NCBI GenBank assembly: GCA_031082125.1
Contig: JAVHLM010000048.1
Coordinates: forward strand, 4,653-37,805
DNA from: Candidatus Eremiobacterota bacterium
GTDB lineage: Bacteria > Vulcanimicrobiota > CADAWZ01 > Ess09-12
Direction: 5' to 3'
DNA length: 33,153 nucleotides
Shown here: piece after piece, positions 15,294 to 23,523 of the stretch
Position numbering within the stretch: position 1 is the first letter of the stretch
Layout of the letters: each line of letters begins with the position of its first letter
The notes under the pieces: generated by a model
Told to the model about the DNA's origin: nothing
The model's database searches: none
Seen by the model: the letters and a program-made list of their open reading frames with translations, nothing else
Made by a program: the position numbers and the translations under genes

Positions 15294-16553
15294 CTATGAC
15301 GGCGGTGAGGTGAGGGCTTCTTCGATAAGGGCGGTAAAGCGCCGGCCTTCATGATCCCATGTGTACCGGGGTGCGGCCCTCAGGCACGATTCCCGCGCAG
15401 AGGTGAGGGCCCCGTCCCGGCAGAGGAGATCGTTGACGGCAGAGGCGATGGCGCCTGCAGTGGAGAGATCGGCAAGAAAGCCGGTGCCCTCGCGGTCGAT
15501 GAATTTTTTCAGCTCCTCGAGGCGCCTCTCGGCGAGGACGGGAAGGCCGGCCTGGAGAAACTCGAAAAGCTTGTTGGGCGTGCAGAAGCGCGTGTTGAGA
15601 TCGATGGGCTCATAGGGGATGATGCCGAGAGACGCCGAGGCCGAATGGGAGAGAAGCTCATGCTGGCTCACGGCCTCAAGGAAATGGACTCTGCCCTGCC
15701 CATGGCGCTCCGCGAGGCTTTTGAGGGACGCGCCGTAGTCGCCGAATCCCAGCAGCACCAGGTGGATGTCCCCGTGGAAAAGGGCGGCGCTTTTTACGAG
15801 GTTTTCGAGGTTGCGCCCGGGGAGAAATCCCCCCTGGAAGAGAAGGATCTTTGCCCCGGGAGAGAGGGAGAGCTTTTCCCTGAGAAGGTCGTAGCGCGTT
15901 GCGGCATCGAAGCCCCCTGGCGGGTCGGTGCAGTTGTATATGACGGAGGGTTTTTCTATCCGGTAGCGCTCGGCGAAGAGAGAGGCGAGGGACTCGTTGA
16001 CGGTGATAACCTTACGGGCCTTGGTGATGAGGGCCTTCTCGGCCTTCCCGGCGGCGAGGGCCTCAAGGGGCGAGAGGATCGTCTGGCCTGTATAGAACTC
16101 GTGGGCGTCATACACGAGAGGGACGCCGCGCTGCACTGCGGCGCGCCAGGCAGGGGGAAGCATGGGGAGATCGCATGCCACGTACAGGTGGGCCTCCTCA
16201 ATAAGGGCTTTCTCGCAGTAAGAGGCGTCATAGGGGTGGACCCTCAGCTCCTCGGGCCGCTTCAGGAGCTGCGCCGCGTGGAAGAGGGTGTAGTAAGTCT
16301 TCCGGAGGGTCTTCCTGAGGAAGGGAAAGGAGCCCAGAGCCTTCTTGAGGGGGTCCTTGAGGGCGGGAAGGCCCGACGCCACGCCGGCAAGGACGTTCTT
16401 TATGGCGATGCCGGGGTACGACGGGTCTTCCGGGCGGCCGGCGCCCAGATCGGCAAGGATGACCGCCTCATGGCCCCGCGCCACGAGGCTCCGGGCTTCA
16501 AGCACGATGCGGCGGTCAACGATGGTGTCGGGCGTGAGAAAGACGATTTTCAT
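15294..16553 (-). CDS. Family 4-type glycosyltransferase
   Basis: 419 residues from MKIVFLTPDTIVDRR. The open frame extends 46 codons upstream but that part has no domain features. The N-terminal Rossmann half has VARGHEAVILAD and a DAHEFYTGQ motif (acceptor side); the C-terminal half has the GT-B nucleotide-sugar site: LLFQGGFLPGRNLENLV, VHFLEAVSQHELL, then LNTRFCTPNKLFEFLQAGLPVLA with the conserved Glu of the EX7E motif region. No membrane segment; likely a peripheral cytoplasmic enzyme adding a sugar to a lipid-linked glycan. There is no good Shine-Dalgarno before the ATG, unlike most genes here. It is convergent with the coiled-coil gene and divergent from the polymerase gene at 16667. 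Confidence 0.85.
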   Translation of the reverse strand: MKIVFLTPDTIVDRRIVLEARSLVARGHEAVILADLGAGRPEDPSYPGIAIKNVLAGVASGLPALKDPLKKALGSFPFLRKTLRKTYYTLFHAAQLLKRPEELRVHPYDASYCEKALIEEAHLYVACDLPMLPPAWRAAVQRGVPLVYDAHEFYTGQTILSPLEALAAGKAEKALITKARKVITVNESLASLFAERYRIEKPSVIYNCTDPPGGFDAATRYDLLREKLSLSPGAKILLFQGGFLPGRNLENLVKSAALFHGDIHLVLLGFGDYGASLKSLAERHGQGRVHFLEAVSQHELLSHSASASLGIIPYEPIDLNTRFCTPNKLFEFLQAGLPVLAERRLEELKKFIDREGTGFLADLSTAGAIASAVNDLLCRDGALTSARESCLRAAPRYTWDHEGRRFTALIEEALTSPPS

Positions 16554-16611
16554 AAGAAGAGGGGAATTCGCGGCGGTCCTTACCCTTCCCTCTGAGGGGA
16601 AAAGGGAAGGC

Positions 16612-16625
16612 GGGGAGAATACTCT
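16612..16625 (+). promoter_or_regulatory. 14-bp element shared with 19257-19270
   Basis: GGGGAGAATACTCT occurs here, 41 bp before the polymerase-like gene, and again identically at 19257-19270, 34 bp before the dehydrogenase gene. Its core AGAATACTCT is close to palindromic. A common promoter-proximal element or regulator site is likely, but no clear -35/-10 pair is visible around either copy. Confidence 0.4.
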
Positions 16626-16666
16626 GAAGGGGAGAGAAACGACAGGGAGCACAGGGGATTCTGAAA

Positions 16667-17977
16667 ATGAGCGATATGACTTCCCTCTCAATGGAGGGTG
16701 CCACCCGGGAGGCGCAGAGGGGCGAAACGATGACCGCCATGAGGAAATTAGGCATCGCCTTTCTCATAGGGATTGCGGTCATCGACTGGGGGCGGGTCGC
16801 GGTGCACCTCTCCTCACAGATAACCTTCACGCTGGGCGGCACGGCGCGGAACGTCATGATCCCTCTTTTTCTCGTCTTCTGCTTCATGACGGCCTTTAAG
16901 AAGCGGAGAGCCCTTTCCACGAAAGGGCTCGGGCCCCTAGCCGCATTCTGCGGCTATGCAGGGCTCTCGATCCTGTGGAGCCGCGGGTACGATTTCTGGT
17001 TTTTCGTGAATATGATCGTGCCGGGGTTTCTTGCCCTGCTTATGGCGCGGGCCCTCATGGAAGAGGACCGGGGCTTTCTCTGGGGGAAGCTCCTGCCGGT
17101 GTTCTGCCTTGGCCCCCTCCTCATCGTGGCCAGGGGGCTCATTGATTCGCCGGGCCACCTCCTCTCGATGGGCGAGCTTGACTCGCCTTTCGAGCAACAC
17201 ACCCTCATCGCGATGAATCTGTTGTTTATGATACCCCTTATCGTGGCGCGCCTCATCGATGACAAGGGGAGAATGTCTTTTTACGGCATTGCCCTGGTGC
17301 TCACGATCATGGGCGTGGTGCTCTGCGGCTCCCGCGTGGGGCTTGTGACGCTCGTCCTTGTGATAGTGCTCCTCATCGGGAGTTTTGCGTCGAAGCAGAC
17401 GCGCCTCATCGGCGCCGGGGCCCTCGTGCTCGTCGTGGTCTTCTTCCTCGCTTTCCCGGTGACTCACCAGCGCTTCGTGGGGCTCCTCTCCCTGGGTGAT
17501 GATCCGTATTTGATTACAAGGACGCGTATCTGGGACATGACATGGGATTTTACGAAAGAGCATCTCCTGCTGGGCGTGGGCTTCTCACCCGACACGTTCC
17601 GTGCCCTTGGCGCCGGGCGCTTCGGGAGCGACATGTTTTTCTATGAGCATCCCCACAACGTGGTGCTCCAGGTCCTCTCGTTCCTGGGGATACCAGGCCT
17701 GGTGCTTTTCGGGTGGCTTGCCGTGAGCACGGGGAAGAAGGTGGCGGCCATCATCAGGTCGGCGGAAGGGGAAGAGGGGCACATGGGAAAAGCGCTCGCA
17801 GTGAGCTTCCTTGGGTTTCTTTTTATGAACCTGGTAGAGGGGGGATTCAACAGCTGCCGCATGATGCTCACGCTCTTCATTGGCCTCGCTCTCGTGGAAT
17901 ATCTCGTCTCGCTGCAAGCGGCGGCCGGGGGTGGCGATGAGGCGCTCAGGGCGCCTCCCCGTGAATGCCCGCCATAA
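16667..17977 (+). CDS. O-antigen polymerase/ligase-like membrane protein
   Basis: 436 residues from the ATG at 16667; an alternative start at 16730 (MTAMRKLGI, with GAGGGG upstream) would drop 21 hydrophilic residues. About 11-12 membrane helices follow. The O-antigen ligase (Wzy_C/WaaL) pattern is visible: the helix MGVVLCGSRVGLVTL with the conserved SR.G, then the large periplasmic loop RTRIWDMTWDFTKEHLLLGVGFSPDTFRALG, and the loop motif YEHPHNVVLQVLSFLG with the conserved HN. These proteins join lipid-linked repeat units or transfer the polymer. The 3' end overlaps that of the convergent epimerase gene by 32 bp. It belongs with the neighbouring glycosyltransferase and nucleotide-sugar genes. 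Confidence 0.85.
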   Translation: MSDMTSLSMEGATREAQRGETMTAMRKLGIAFLIGIAVIDWGRVAVHLSSQITFTLGGTARNVMIPLFLVFCFMTAFKKRRALSTKGLGPLAAFCGYAGLSILWSRGYDFWFFVNMIVPGFLALLMARALMEEDRGFLWGKLLPVFCLGPLLIVARGLIDSPGHLLSMGELDSPFEQHTLIAMNLLFMIPLIVARLIDDKGRMSFYGIALVLTIMGVVLCGSRVGLVTLVLVIVLLIGSFASKQTRLIGAGALVLVVVFFLAFPVTHQRFVGLLSLGDDPYLITRTRIWDMTWDFTKEHLLLGVGFSPDTFRALGAGRFGSDMFFYEHPHNVVLQVLSFLGIPGLVLFGWLAVSTGKKVAAIIRSAEGEEGHMGKALAVSFLGFLFMNLVEGGFNSCRMMLTLFIGLALVEYLVSLQAAAGGGDEALRAPPRECPP

Positions 17978-19031
17978 GGGCGGCGATTTTTTCCGAGGCC
18001 CTCCCGTCGCCATAAACGGGAGGGAAAGCTCCCGCGCCGGCGCGGTGGGTTCCGAGGGCGGCGAGGATTTTTTCCGTGTCGGCGCCCGTGAGGACGTTGG
18101 CGCCCGATGCCACCGTCTCTACCCACTCGGTCTCGTCTCTCAAGGTGATGCAGGGGACTCCGAAGAGGTATGCCTCTTTCTGCACGCCTCCCGAGTCGGT
18201 GAGGATAAGGCGGGCGTGGCGCTCGAGGGCGAGCATGTCAAGGTAGCCGAGGGGCTCGGTGACGGTAATGTGGGGCGCTTCTTCGAGGCGCTTCGCACGA
18301 GGGGTACCTTTGAGGGTCTCCCTCGTGCGGGGATGCAGGGGGAGCACGAGGCGCTCACCGGCTTTTGCGAGGGCTTCGATGAGAGCCCCGAGGCGCCCGG
18401 GGTCGTCGGTGTTCTCGGCACGGTGGATCGTGGCGAGAAGGTACGCTTTGGGGGCCAGGGAGAGGGTCTTGAGGATGGCGGAGCGCTCCCTCCCCGGGCG
18501 GGAATGGTAGAGAAGGGCGTCATACATCACGTCGCCGGTGAGATGGACGCCTTTTTCAATGCCTTCATGGGCGAGGTTCTCGACAGCCGTCACCGTGGGA
18601 CAGAAGAGAAGGTCCGATGCGTGGTCGGTGAGGCGGCGGTTCACCTCTTCGGGCATTTTCTTATTGAAGCTCCTGAGACCTGCTTCCACGTGGGCGAGGG
18701 GGATATGGAGCTTCACGGCCGCGAGGGCTCCCGCAAGAGTGGAGTTGGTGTCGCCATAAACGATGACGGCACCGGGGTTTTCCTTTAAGAGGACTTCCTC
18801 GATGGCGGCGAGCATCTGGCCTGTCTGGCTCCCATGGGTGCCGGAGCCGATGCCGAGATGATACTGCGGCGCGGCGATGCCGAGCTCCTCGAAGAAGATG
18901 GCCGACATGCCGTGATCATAGTGCTGGCCCGTGTGGACCAGGATATCCTGGAAATGCCCCTGGAGGGCGCGGCTCACGGCGGCGACCTTCACAAACTGGG
19001 GGCGGGCGCCTACGATGGAAACGATTTTCAC
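17946..19031 (-). CDS. wecB: UDP-N-acetylglucosamine 2-epimerase (non-hydrolysing type)
   Basis: 361 residues from a GTG at 19031 that has a strong AGGAGGT six bases upstream. The fold is GT-B-like. Family motifs are intact: IVGARPQFVK at the start, VYGDTNSTLAGALAA, HVEAGLRSF..MPEEVNRRLTDH, and TDSGGVQKEAYLFGVPCITLRDETEW for UDP binding. The enzyme interconverts UDP-GlcNAc and UDP-ManNAc, or the equivalent 2,3-diacetamido-uronic acid sugars (WbpI type); sequence reading alone does not separate these. Since a 6-dehydrogenase and a sugar aminotransferase lie next door, the WbpI-like role is plausible. Divergently arranged from the dehydrogenase, convergent and overlapping with the polymerase-like gene. 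Confidence 0.9.
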   Translation of the reverse strand: MKIVSIVGARPQFVKVAAVSRALQGHFQDILVHTGQHYDHGMSAIFFEELGIAAPQYHLGIGSGTHGSQTGQMLAAIEEVLLKENPGAVIVYGDTNSTLAGALAAVKLHIPLAHVEAGLRSFNKKMPEEVNRRLTDHASDLLFCPTVTAVENLAHEGIEKGVHLTGDVMYDALLYHSRPGRERSAILKTLSLAPKAYLLATIHRAENTDDPGRLGALIEALAKAGERLVLPLHPRTRETLKGTPRAKRLEEAPHITVTEPLGYLDMLALERHARLILTDSGGVQKEAYLFGVPCITLRDETEWVETVASGANVLTGADTEKILAALGTHRAGAGAFPPVYGDGRASEKIAALMAGIHGEAP

Positions 19032-19256
19032 GGGAGCACCTCCTGGAAGGGGCATTCACGGGGGACGTGCAAAGGTGACGCTTGATGCCCACGCCCCGCA
19101 CGAGTGGAGAGAATTCGCCCATTGCTCATCCTTTCCTCCTTGCGTGCATGGGGAGCGGCGGCGCTTCCCGGAAGGTTTTAATGAAACCCTTTCCGAGTTT
19201 TTAATTTTGTAAATATTAGCAAACTGTCCTTGTTTTCCGGAGGAAAGAAGGGCGCC

Positions 19257-19270
19257 GGGGAGAATACTCT
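19257..19270 (+). promoter_or_regulatory. Second copy of the 14-bp shared element
   Basis: GGGGAGAATACTCT, identical to 16612-16625, lies 34 bp before the start of the nucleotide-sugar dehydrogenase gene. Similar distance to both starts supports a shared regulatory role. Confidence 0.4.
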
Positions 19271-19304
19271 TTTTCTATTTCAGAAAAGCGCAAGGAGTAT
19301 CGTC

Positions 19305-20615
19305 ATGCAAGGCACCGACACGACCCTTATTGAAGAGTTGAAGAGAAAGATCGCTTCCAAGGAGGCCGTGGTGAGCGTCATCGGCGCGGGCTACGTGGGC
19401 CTCCCCCTGGCGCTCGGCTATGCCCGCAAGGGGTTCAAGGTCACGGCCATCGACGACAACGCCGAGAAGGTGAAGCTTCTCTCCGAGGGCGTCAACTATA
19501 TCACGCCCGAGGAGGACCTCAAGGAGCCTGTGGCGGCGGGGAACCTCAAGGCCACCACTGATTATGGCGTGCTCCGGAAGAGCGATATAATCACCATCTG
19601 TGTCCCCACACCGCTCACCAAGCACAAGGAGCCTGACATCTCTTATGTGGTGGCCGTGACGGAGCAGATCAAGAAATATCTTCGTCCGGGGCACCTCGTG
19701 GTGCTTGAGAGCACCACGTACCCGGGCACCACCGAGGAGGTCATCCTCCCAAGGCTTGCCTCTACGGGACTCACTGTGGGGAAGGATTTTTTCCTCGCCT
19801 TCTCACCGGAGCGTGTGGACCCGGGGAATCCCACTTATAACACGTACAATACGCCTAAGATCATCGGCGGCGTTTCGGCGGCGTGCACGGAGCTCACCAA
19901 ACTCCTCTATGAGCAGATCATCGAGGTGGTCCACACGACGAAGTCGCCGAAGGAAGCCGAGATGGTGAAGCTTCTCGAAAATATTTTCAGATGCGTCAAC
20001 ATCGCCCTGGTGAATGAAATGGCGCTGCTCTGTAAGAAGATGGGCATCGATATCTGGGAGGTCATCGAGAAGGCCTCGACGAAGCCTTTCGGCTTCATGG
20101 CCTTCCAGCCGGGGCCTGGCCTCGGCGGCCACTGCATCCCCATCGACCCCTTCTATCTCACATGGAAGGCCAGGGAGTATGACTTTCACACTAAGTTCAT
20201 TGAGCTTGCCGGCGAAATCAACGATCAGATGCCTTACCACATCGTGCTGATGACCATTGACGCCCTCGCATCCAAGGGAAAAGTAATGAAGGGGGCGAAG
20301 ATCCTGCTCCTGGGAGCCGCCTACAAGAAGGATATTGATGATCACCGCGAGTCGCCGTCCCTGAAGATTATCAATCTGCTTGAGGAGCGGGGTGCCCTGG
20401 TGGAGTACAATGACGAGTTTATCCCCCGGATCAAGGTGAAGAGCGGGACAAAGCACTCGGTGCCCTGGAAGGACCCCGGCGGCTACGACTGCGTCATCGT
20501 CGCAACAGACCATTCGTATTATGACTACGGGCACGTGGTGGAGAAAGCCCGCGCCGTCGTGGACACGAGGAACGCCACGGGCCAGAGGGGCAACCCCAAG
20601 GTTTTTATCCTGTAG
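19305..20615 (+). CDS. UDP-N-acetylhexosamine 6-dehydrogenase (WbpA/WecC-like)
   Basis: 436 residues from the ATG at 19305 (AAGGAG, 8-bp spacing). The NAD-binding GxGYVG motif is at 27-32, followed by the central helical domain (KLLENIFRCVNIALVNEMALLC) and the catalytic Cys277 in GLGGHCIPIDPFY, which forms the thiohemiacetal and thioester during the two oxidations. The C-terminal UDP-binding domain includes GAAYKKDIDDHRESPS. It oxidises C6 of UDP-GlcNAc or UDP-ManNAc to the uronic acid with two NAD+. The pairing with a sugar aminotransferase just downstream favours the WbpA-type (UDP-GlcNAc) role, but WecC-type is not excluded. Cytoplasmic. Divergent from the epimerase gene across a 273-bp spacer. 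Confidence 0.9.
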   Translation: MQGTDTTLIEELKRKIASKEAVVSVIGAGYVGLPLALGYARKGFKVTAIDDNAEKVKLLSEGVNYITPEEDLKEPVAAGNLKATTDYGVLRKSDIITICVPTPLTKHKEPDISYVVAVTEQIKKYLRPGHLVVLESTTYPGTTEEVILPRLASTGLTVGKDFFLAFSPERVDPGNPTYNTYNTPKIIGGVSAACTELTKLLYEQIIEVVHTTKSPKEAEMVKLLENIFRCVNIALVNEMALLCKKMGIDIWEVIEKASTKPFGFMAFQPGPGLGGHCIPIDPFYLTWKAREYDFHTKFIELAGEINDQMPYHIVLMTIDALASKGKVMKGAKILLLGAAYKKDIDDHRESPSLKIINLLEERGALVEYNDEFIPRIKVKSGTKHSVPWKDPGGYDCVIVATDHSYYDYGHVVEKARAVVDTRNATGQRGNPKVFIL

Positions 20616-20707
20616 GCTTTGAGGAAGTCCTTTCAGGGGCGCCTTGAAAAGAGTCATGGAAAATAATTTGCACGAGAACTACATTGCCGCACCGCAAGGA
20701 GGAAAAG

Positions 20708-21835
20708 ATGAACATTTCGATGGTTGACCTGAAGGGGCAGTATCACGCGATCAAGGGGGAGATAGACGAGGCCATCTCTTCAGTCCTCGAGGGATCGCAC
20801 TTTATCATGGGGCCCGACGTGGGCGCCCTTGAGAAGGAAGTAGCGGAGTACCTGGGGGTGCGCTATGCCATAGGGGTGGGCTCGGGGACGGAGGCGCTCC
20901 ACATCGCCCTCATGGCCTGCGGCATCTGCGGCGACGAGATGGAGGTCATCGTGCCGACCTTCACGTTCATCGCCACCTCTGAAGTGGTCTCTCTCGTGGG
21001 GGCCGTGCCGGTCTTTGCCGATATAGACGAGAGGACGTATAATATTTCAGTCGAGGATATCAGGAAGAAGATTACGAAGCGGACCAGGGCCATTATTCCG
21101 GTGCACCTTTACGGGCAGCCGGCGGCGATGGACGAGATCCTGGCCCTTGCGAAAGAGCACGGCCTCGCCGTCATCGAGGACTGCGCCCAGTCCATGGGAG
21201 CGGCATGGAAGGGGAGGAAGACGGGGTCGCTCGGCGACGCGGGCTGCCTTTCGTTTTTCCCGAGCAAGAACCTGGGAGGCTACGGCGACGGGGGGATGAT
21301 TGTCACCAACCGCGATGATGTTGCCGAGAAGGCGAAGGCCATCAGGGTCCACGGGAGCAAGAAGAAGTACTTTCACCATATTGTAGGGTTCAACAGCCGC
21401 CTCGACACCCTCCAGGCGGCGATCCTGCGCGTGAAGCTCCGCCACCTCGAGGAGTGGAACGGGCGGCGGCGTGCCTCAGCGGCCCTCTATGACAGCGAGC
21501 TTGAGGGAACGCCTTATGTGACGCCCAAGGTGGCGGCGGGGGCCCATCACGTCTATCATCAGTATACGATAAGGACGCCGAAACGCGAAGAGCTTGCAGC
21601 CTTCCTCAAGGAGAAGGGAATTCCTTCGATGATCTATTACCCTCTGTGCCTCCATCTCCAGGAGGTTTACAAGGGGCTTGGTTATCATAAGGGGGATATG
21701 CCTGAGGCGGAGAAGGCCCAGGACGAGGTGCTCTCTCTTCCCATGTGCCCCGAGCTCACCGCGGAGAAGGTGAAGGCCGTGACGGGGGCGATGAAGGAGT
21801 TTGCCGGGCAGCACCTGGCCGTGGGATCACGCTGA
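20708..21835 (+). CDS. DegT/DnrJ/EryC1/StrS-type sugar aminotransferase (WbpE-like)
   Basis: 375 residues from the ATG at 20708, which follows AGGAGG closely. It is a type I-fold PLP enzyme: GVGSGTEALHIAL near residue 57, EVIVPTFTFIATSEVV, AVIEDCAQSMGA with the Asp that contacts the pyridine nitrogen, and LSFFPSKNLGGYGDGGM with the PLP-binding Lys187. The C-terminal part (HVYHQYTIRT, MIYYPLCLHLQ) is typical of VioA/WbpE/Per-like nucleotide-sugar aminotransferases. With the dehydrogenase upstream it could make the 3-amino-uronic acid sugar, but the intervening 3-oxidoreductase (WbpB) and the N-acetyltransferase (WbpD) are not in this window. It is the last gene before the repeat array. Confidence 0.9.
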   Translation: MNISMVDLKGQYHAIKGEIDEAISSVLEGSHFIMGPDVGALEKEVAEYLGVRYAIGVGSGTEALHIALMACGICGDEMEVIVPTFTFIATSEVVSLVGAVPVFADIDERTYNISVEDIRKKITKRTRAIIPVHLYGQPAAMDEILALAKEHGLAVIEDCAQSMGAAWKGRKTGSLGDAGCLSFFPSKNLGGYGDGGMIVTNRDDVAEKAKAIRVHGSKKKYFHHIVGFNSRLDTLQAAILRVKLRHLEEWNGRRRASAALYDSELEGTPYVTPKVAAGAHHVYHQYTIRTPKREELAAFLKEKGIPSMIYYPLCLHLQEVYKGLGYHKGDMPEAEKAQDEVLSLPMCPELTAEKVKAVTGAMKEFAGQHLAVGSR

Positions 21836-21885
21836 AGGGGCAGGTTTCAGGCGACCGGGGTTAATGGGTCAGCTGCTTCATGGGG

Positions 21886-22664
21886 TGACCAATTAGAAGG
21901 AAGGCCGGGGTAATAGGGTTTTTTGCAGTTAAACAGGTCACCTGATGGGTCAGTGAATCGGTCAGGTGACCTATTGAGAGGAACGCGGTGGTTATCGCGT
22001 TTTTTTCTTTTTAGTAGGTCAGTCACTAGGTCACTTTTTGGTCACCTTGATCAACGCATGACCTAGTGGGTGTTCAGATCGGTCATCTGGCGGCAGGGGG
22101 GTGACCTATTGGAATGGAAGGCGTGGTGATGAGGTTTTTTGCACTTTACTGGGTCACTTGATCGGTCATCTGGCAGGGGGGTGACCTATTGAAAAGGATC
22201 CGGTGGTGGTGGGGTTTTTTGTAGTCTATTCGGTCAGGTTGATTGGTCGCTGTTTGGTCACCCTGTCAGGGTATGACCTATTGAGGTGTTCTGATCGGTC
22301 ATCTGGCAGGGGGGTGACCTATTGGAATGGAAGGCGTGATGATGAGGTTTCTTGTCGTTTACCAGGTCACCTGATGGGTCCGGCGATCGGGATGGTGACC
22401 TATTGAAAAGAACGCGGTGGTTATGAGGTTTTTATCGGTTTGATAGGTCCGTCAATTGGTCATCACTCGGTCAGTCCTTCAGCGCATGACCTAGTGACCT
22501 ATTGGAAAGGGTCTGGCGGCCGGGGGGGTGACCCATTGGAAAGAATGCCGGCGCGCCGAGATTTTTTGTGGTTTAATAGGTCAGTGAATAGGTCAGGTGA
22601 CAGGAGAGCTGACCTATTGAAAAAAATGCTATGGTTATGAGGTTTTTATCGGTTTAGTAGGTCA
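21886..22664 (+). repeat. Array 1: eight 55-bp units in a ~214-bp higher-order repeat
   Basis: Eight units of exactly 55 bp each begin TGACC(T)ATT(G) and end GGTCA (GGTCC once): 21886-21940, 21967-22021, 22102-22156, 22182-22236, 22315-22369, 22396-22450, 22529-22583, 22610-22664. The gaps alternate 26, 80, 25, 78, 26, 78, 26 bp, so alternate units start 213-216 bp apart. Each unit has a T-run at about positions 33-39. The long gaps carry two further GGTCA words at 11-12 bp spacing and an inverted TGACC. No open frame of note. The array fills the gap between the sugar aminotransferase and a promoter for an excisionase-like gene. Confidence 0.9.
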
Positions 22665-22746
22665 GGCAATGGGTCATCAACAGGTCACCCCATGAGGATC
22701 TGACAGAAAGGAGAGCCGGGCACTTTTTGCGGCTTTATGCAGCTTA

Positions 22747-22776
22747 TTGACACTTAATGCTTTATTTTGATATTAT
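22747..22776 (+). promoter_or_regulatory. Promoter for the excisionase-like gene
   Basis: TTGACA (22747-22752), an 18-bp AT-rich spacer and TATTAT (22771-22776). It lies 82 bp after the last unit of array 1 and 31 bp before the GTG start. Confidence 0.75.
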
Positions 22777-22807
22777 AAGAGTACTCGGATGAACGGAGGC
22801 AGCTCTT

Positions 22808-23014
22808 GTGGAAATAAAAGAAACTGAAGTCTATACTATGGATGAAGCTGCCAAATTGCTGAAAATAAGCAAAGCTACTATACAAAGGAGAATACAGAGC
22901 GGATCGCTGCATTCATTGAAAACCGGAAGAATCAGGAGAATCAGAGGTAAAGATCTTATCGCGTTCATAGAGAATGCTGTTGAGATGGGAACGAACAAAA
23001 GGAGCGGATATTGA
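22808..23014 (+). CDS. Small helix-turn-helix protein, excisionase/MerR-like
   Basis: 68 residues from a GTG with GGAGG eight bases upstream. The sequence VYTMDEAAKLLKISKATIQRRIQSG is the winged-helix HTH of the excisionase (HTH_17) family, continuing to RIRRIRGKDLIAFIENA. Its codon use is much AT-richer than the polysaccharide genes upstream. Proteins of this kind act as recombination directionality factors or as small repressors. It is the first gene after array 1 and has its own strong promoter, so it may bind the array or act with the tyrosine recombinase at 24151. Those links are inferred from position only. Confidence 0.75.
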   Translation: MEIKETEVYTMDEAAKLLKISKATIQRRIQSGSLHSLKTGRIRRIRGKDLIAFIENAVEMGTNKRSGY

Positions 23015-23523
23015 GGGGTTGTTGCCCATAAGGCAGAAGAACGCCTGTGGGTGGCAATAAATGAATAAAGTCACTTGCTGGGCAGGCGACTTTACTCAGA
23101 AGATCTCATAATTTAACTGGCACTTAAATTAAAAAAGCCTTATGGGAAAAAGTCAACATCGCTTTGCCTTAGAAGGTTTTTTTATGAAAAAAACCGTGAG
23201 AACAGAATAGACTTTCTCTTCGCCCAGACGACAGAGGAGTGGAAAAAGATGGCGCCCCCTACAGAGAAGGAACGCATAAAGGAAGGAGCACGGAGAGAGG
23301 TGCTTTCCGAGAACCCCGGTATAGGAGAGAGGCTTCTGAGGGTGCCCATTCAGTTGAGGGAGAATAAGATAATTGCAGAAGAATTAGAATGTCTTGTGAA
23401 GGATCGGGGGAGTTGATGGAATAGCTGATGTGATGCTGCCCGGCGTGTACTACGAGTATTACAGGGCGGTGCGGTTGCTGAATATAGTAATACAATGTAT
23501 TTGTCCGTGTAATAAGGAGCATT
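23015..23523. other. Mostly non-coding spacer with gene remnants
   Basis: This 509-bp spacer is AT-rich on the left. It holds an imperfect hairpin (TAAAGTC at 23066-23072 with GACTTTA at 23088-23094) with no U-run, one small open frame described separately (23249-23416), and a second short frame (about 23433-23565) without start support. It looks like decayed coding sequence. Confidence 0.4.
23249..23416 (+). CDS. Small hypothetical protein, possibly a remnant
   Basis: 55 residues starting MAPPTEKERIKEGARREV and ending in VKDRGS. GAGGAG lies about nine bases upstream of the ATG. The frame stays open for about 50 codons before the ATG (from 23112) with protein-like composition, which suggests that this is the tail of a formerly longer gene. 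Charged and helical; no recognised domain. It precedes the ribbon-helix-helix gene by about 107 bp. Confidence 0.35.
   Translation: MAPPTEKERIKEGARREVLSENPGIGERLLRVPIQLRENKIIAEELECLVKDRGS

Noticed and set aside
21886-22664. Integron attC sites or CRISPR-like array
   Set aside because: No attC core (GTTRRRY) or cassette genes between units, no integron integrase, and the gaps are themselves repeated rather than unique.
23066-23094. Intrinsic terminator after the excisionase-like gene
   Set aside because: The stem is reasonable but no U-run follows on the plus strand.
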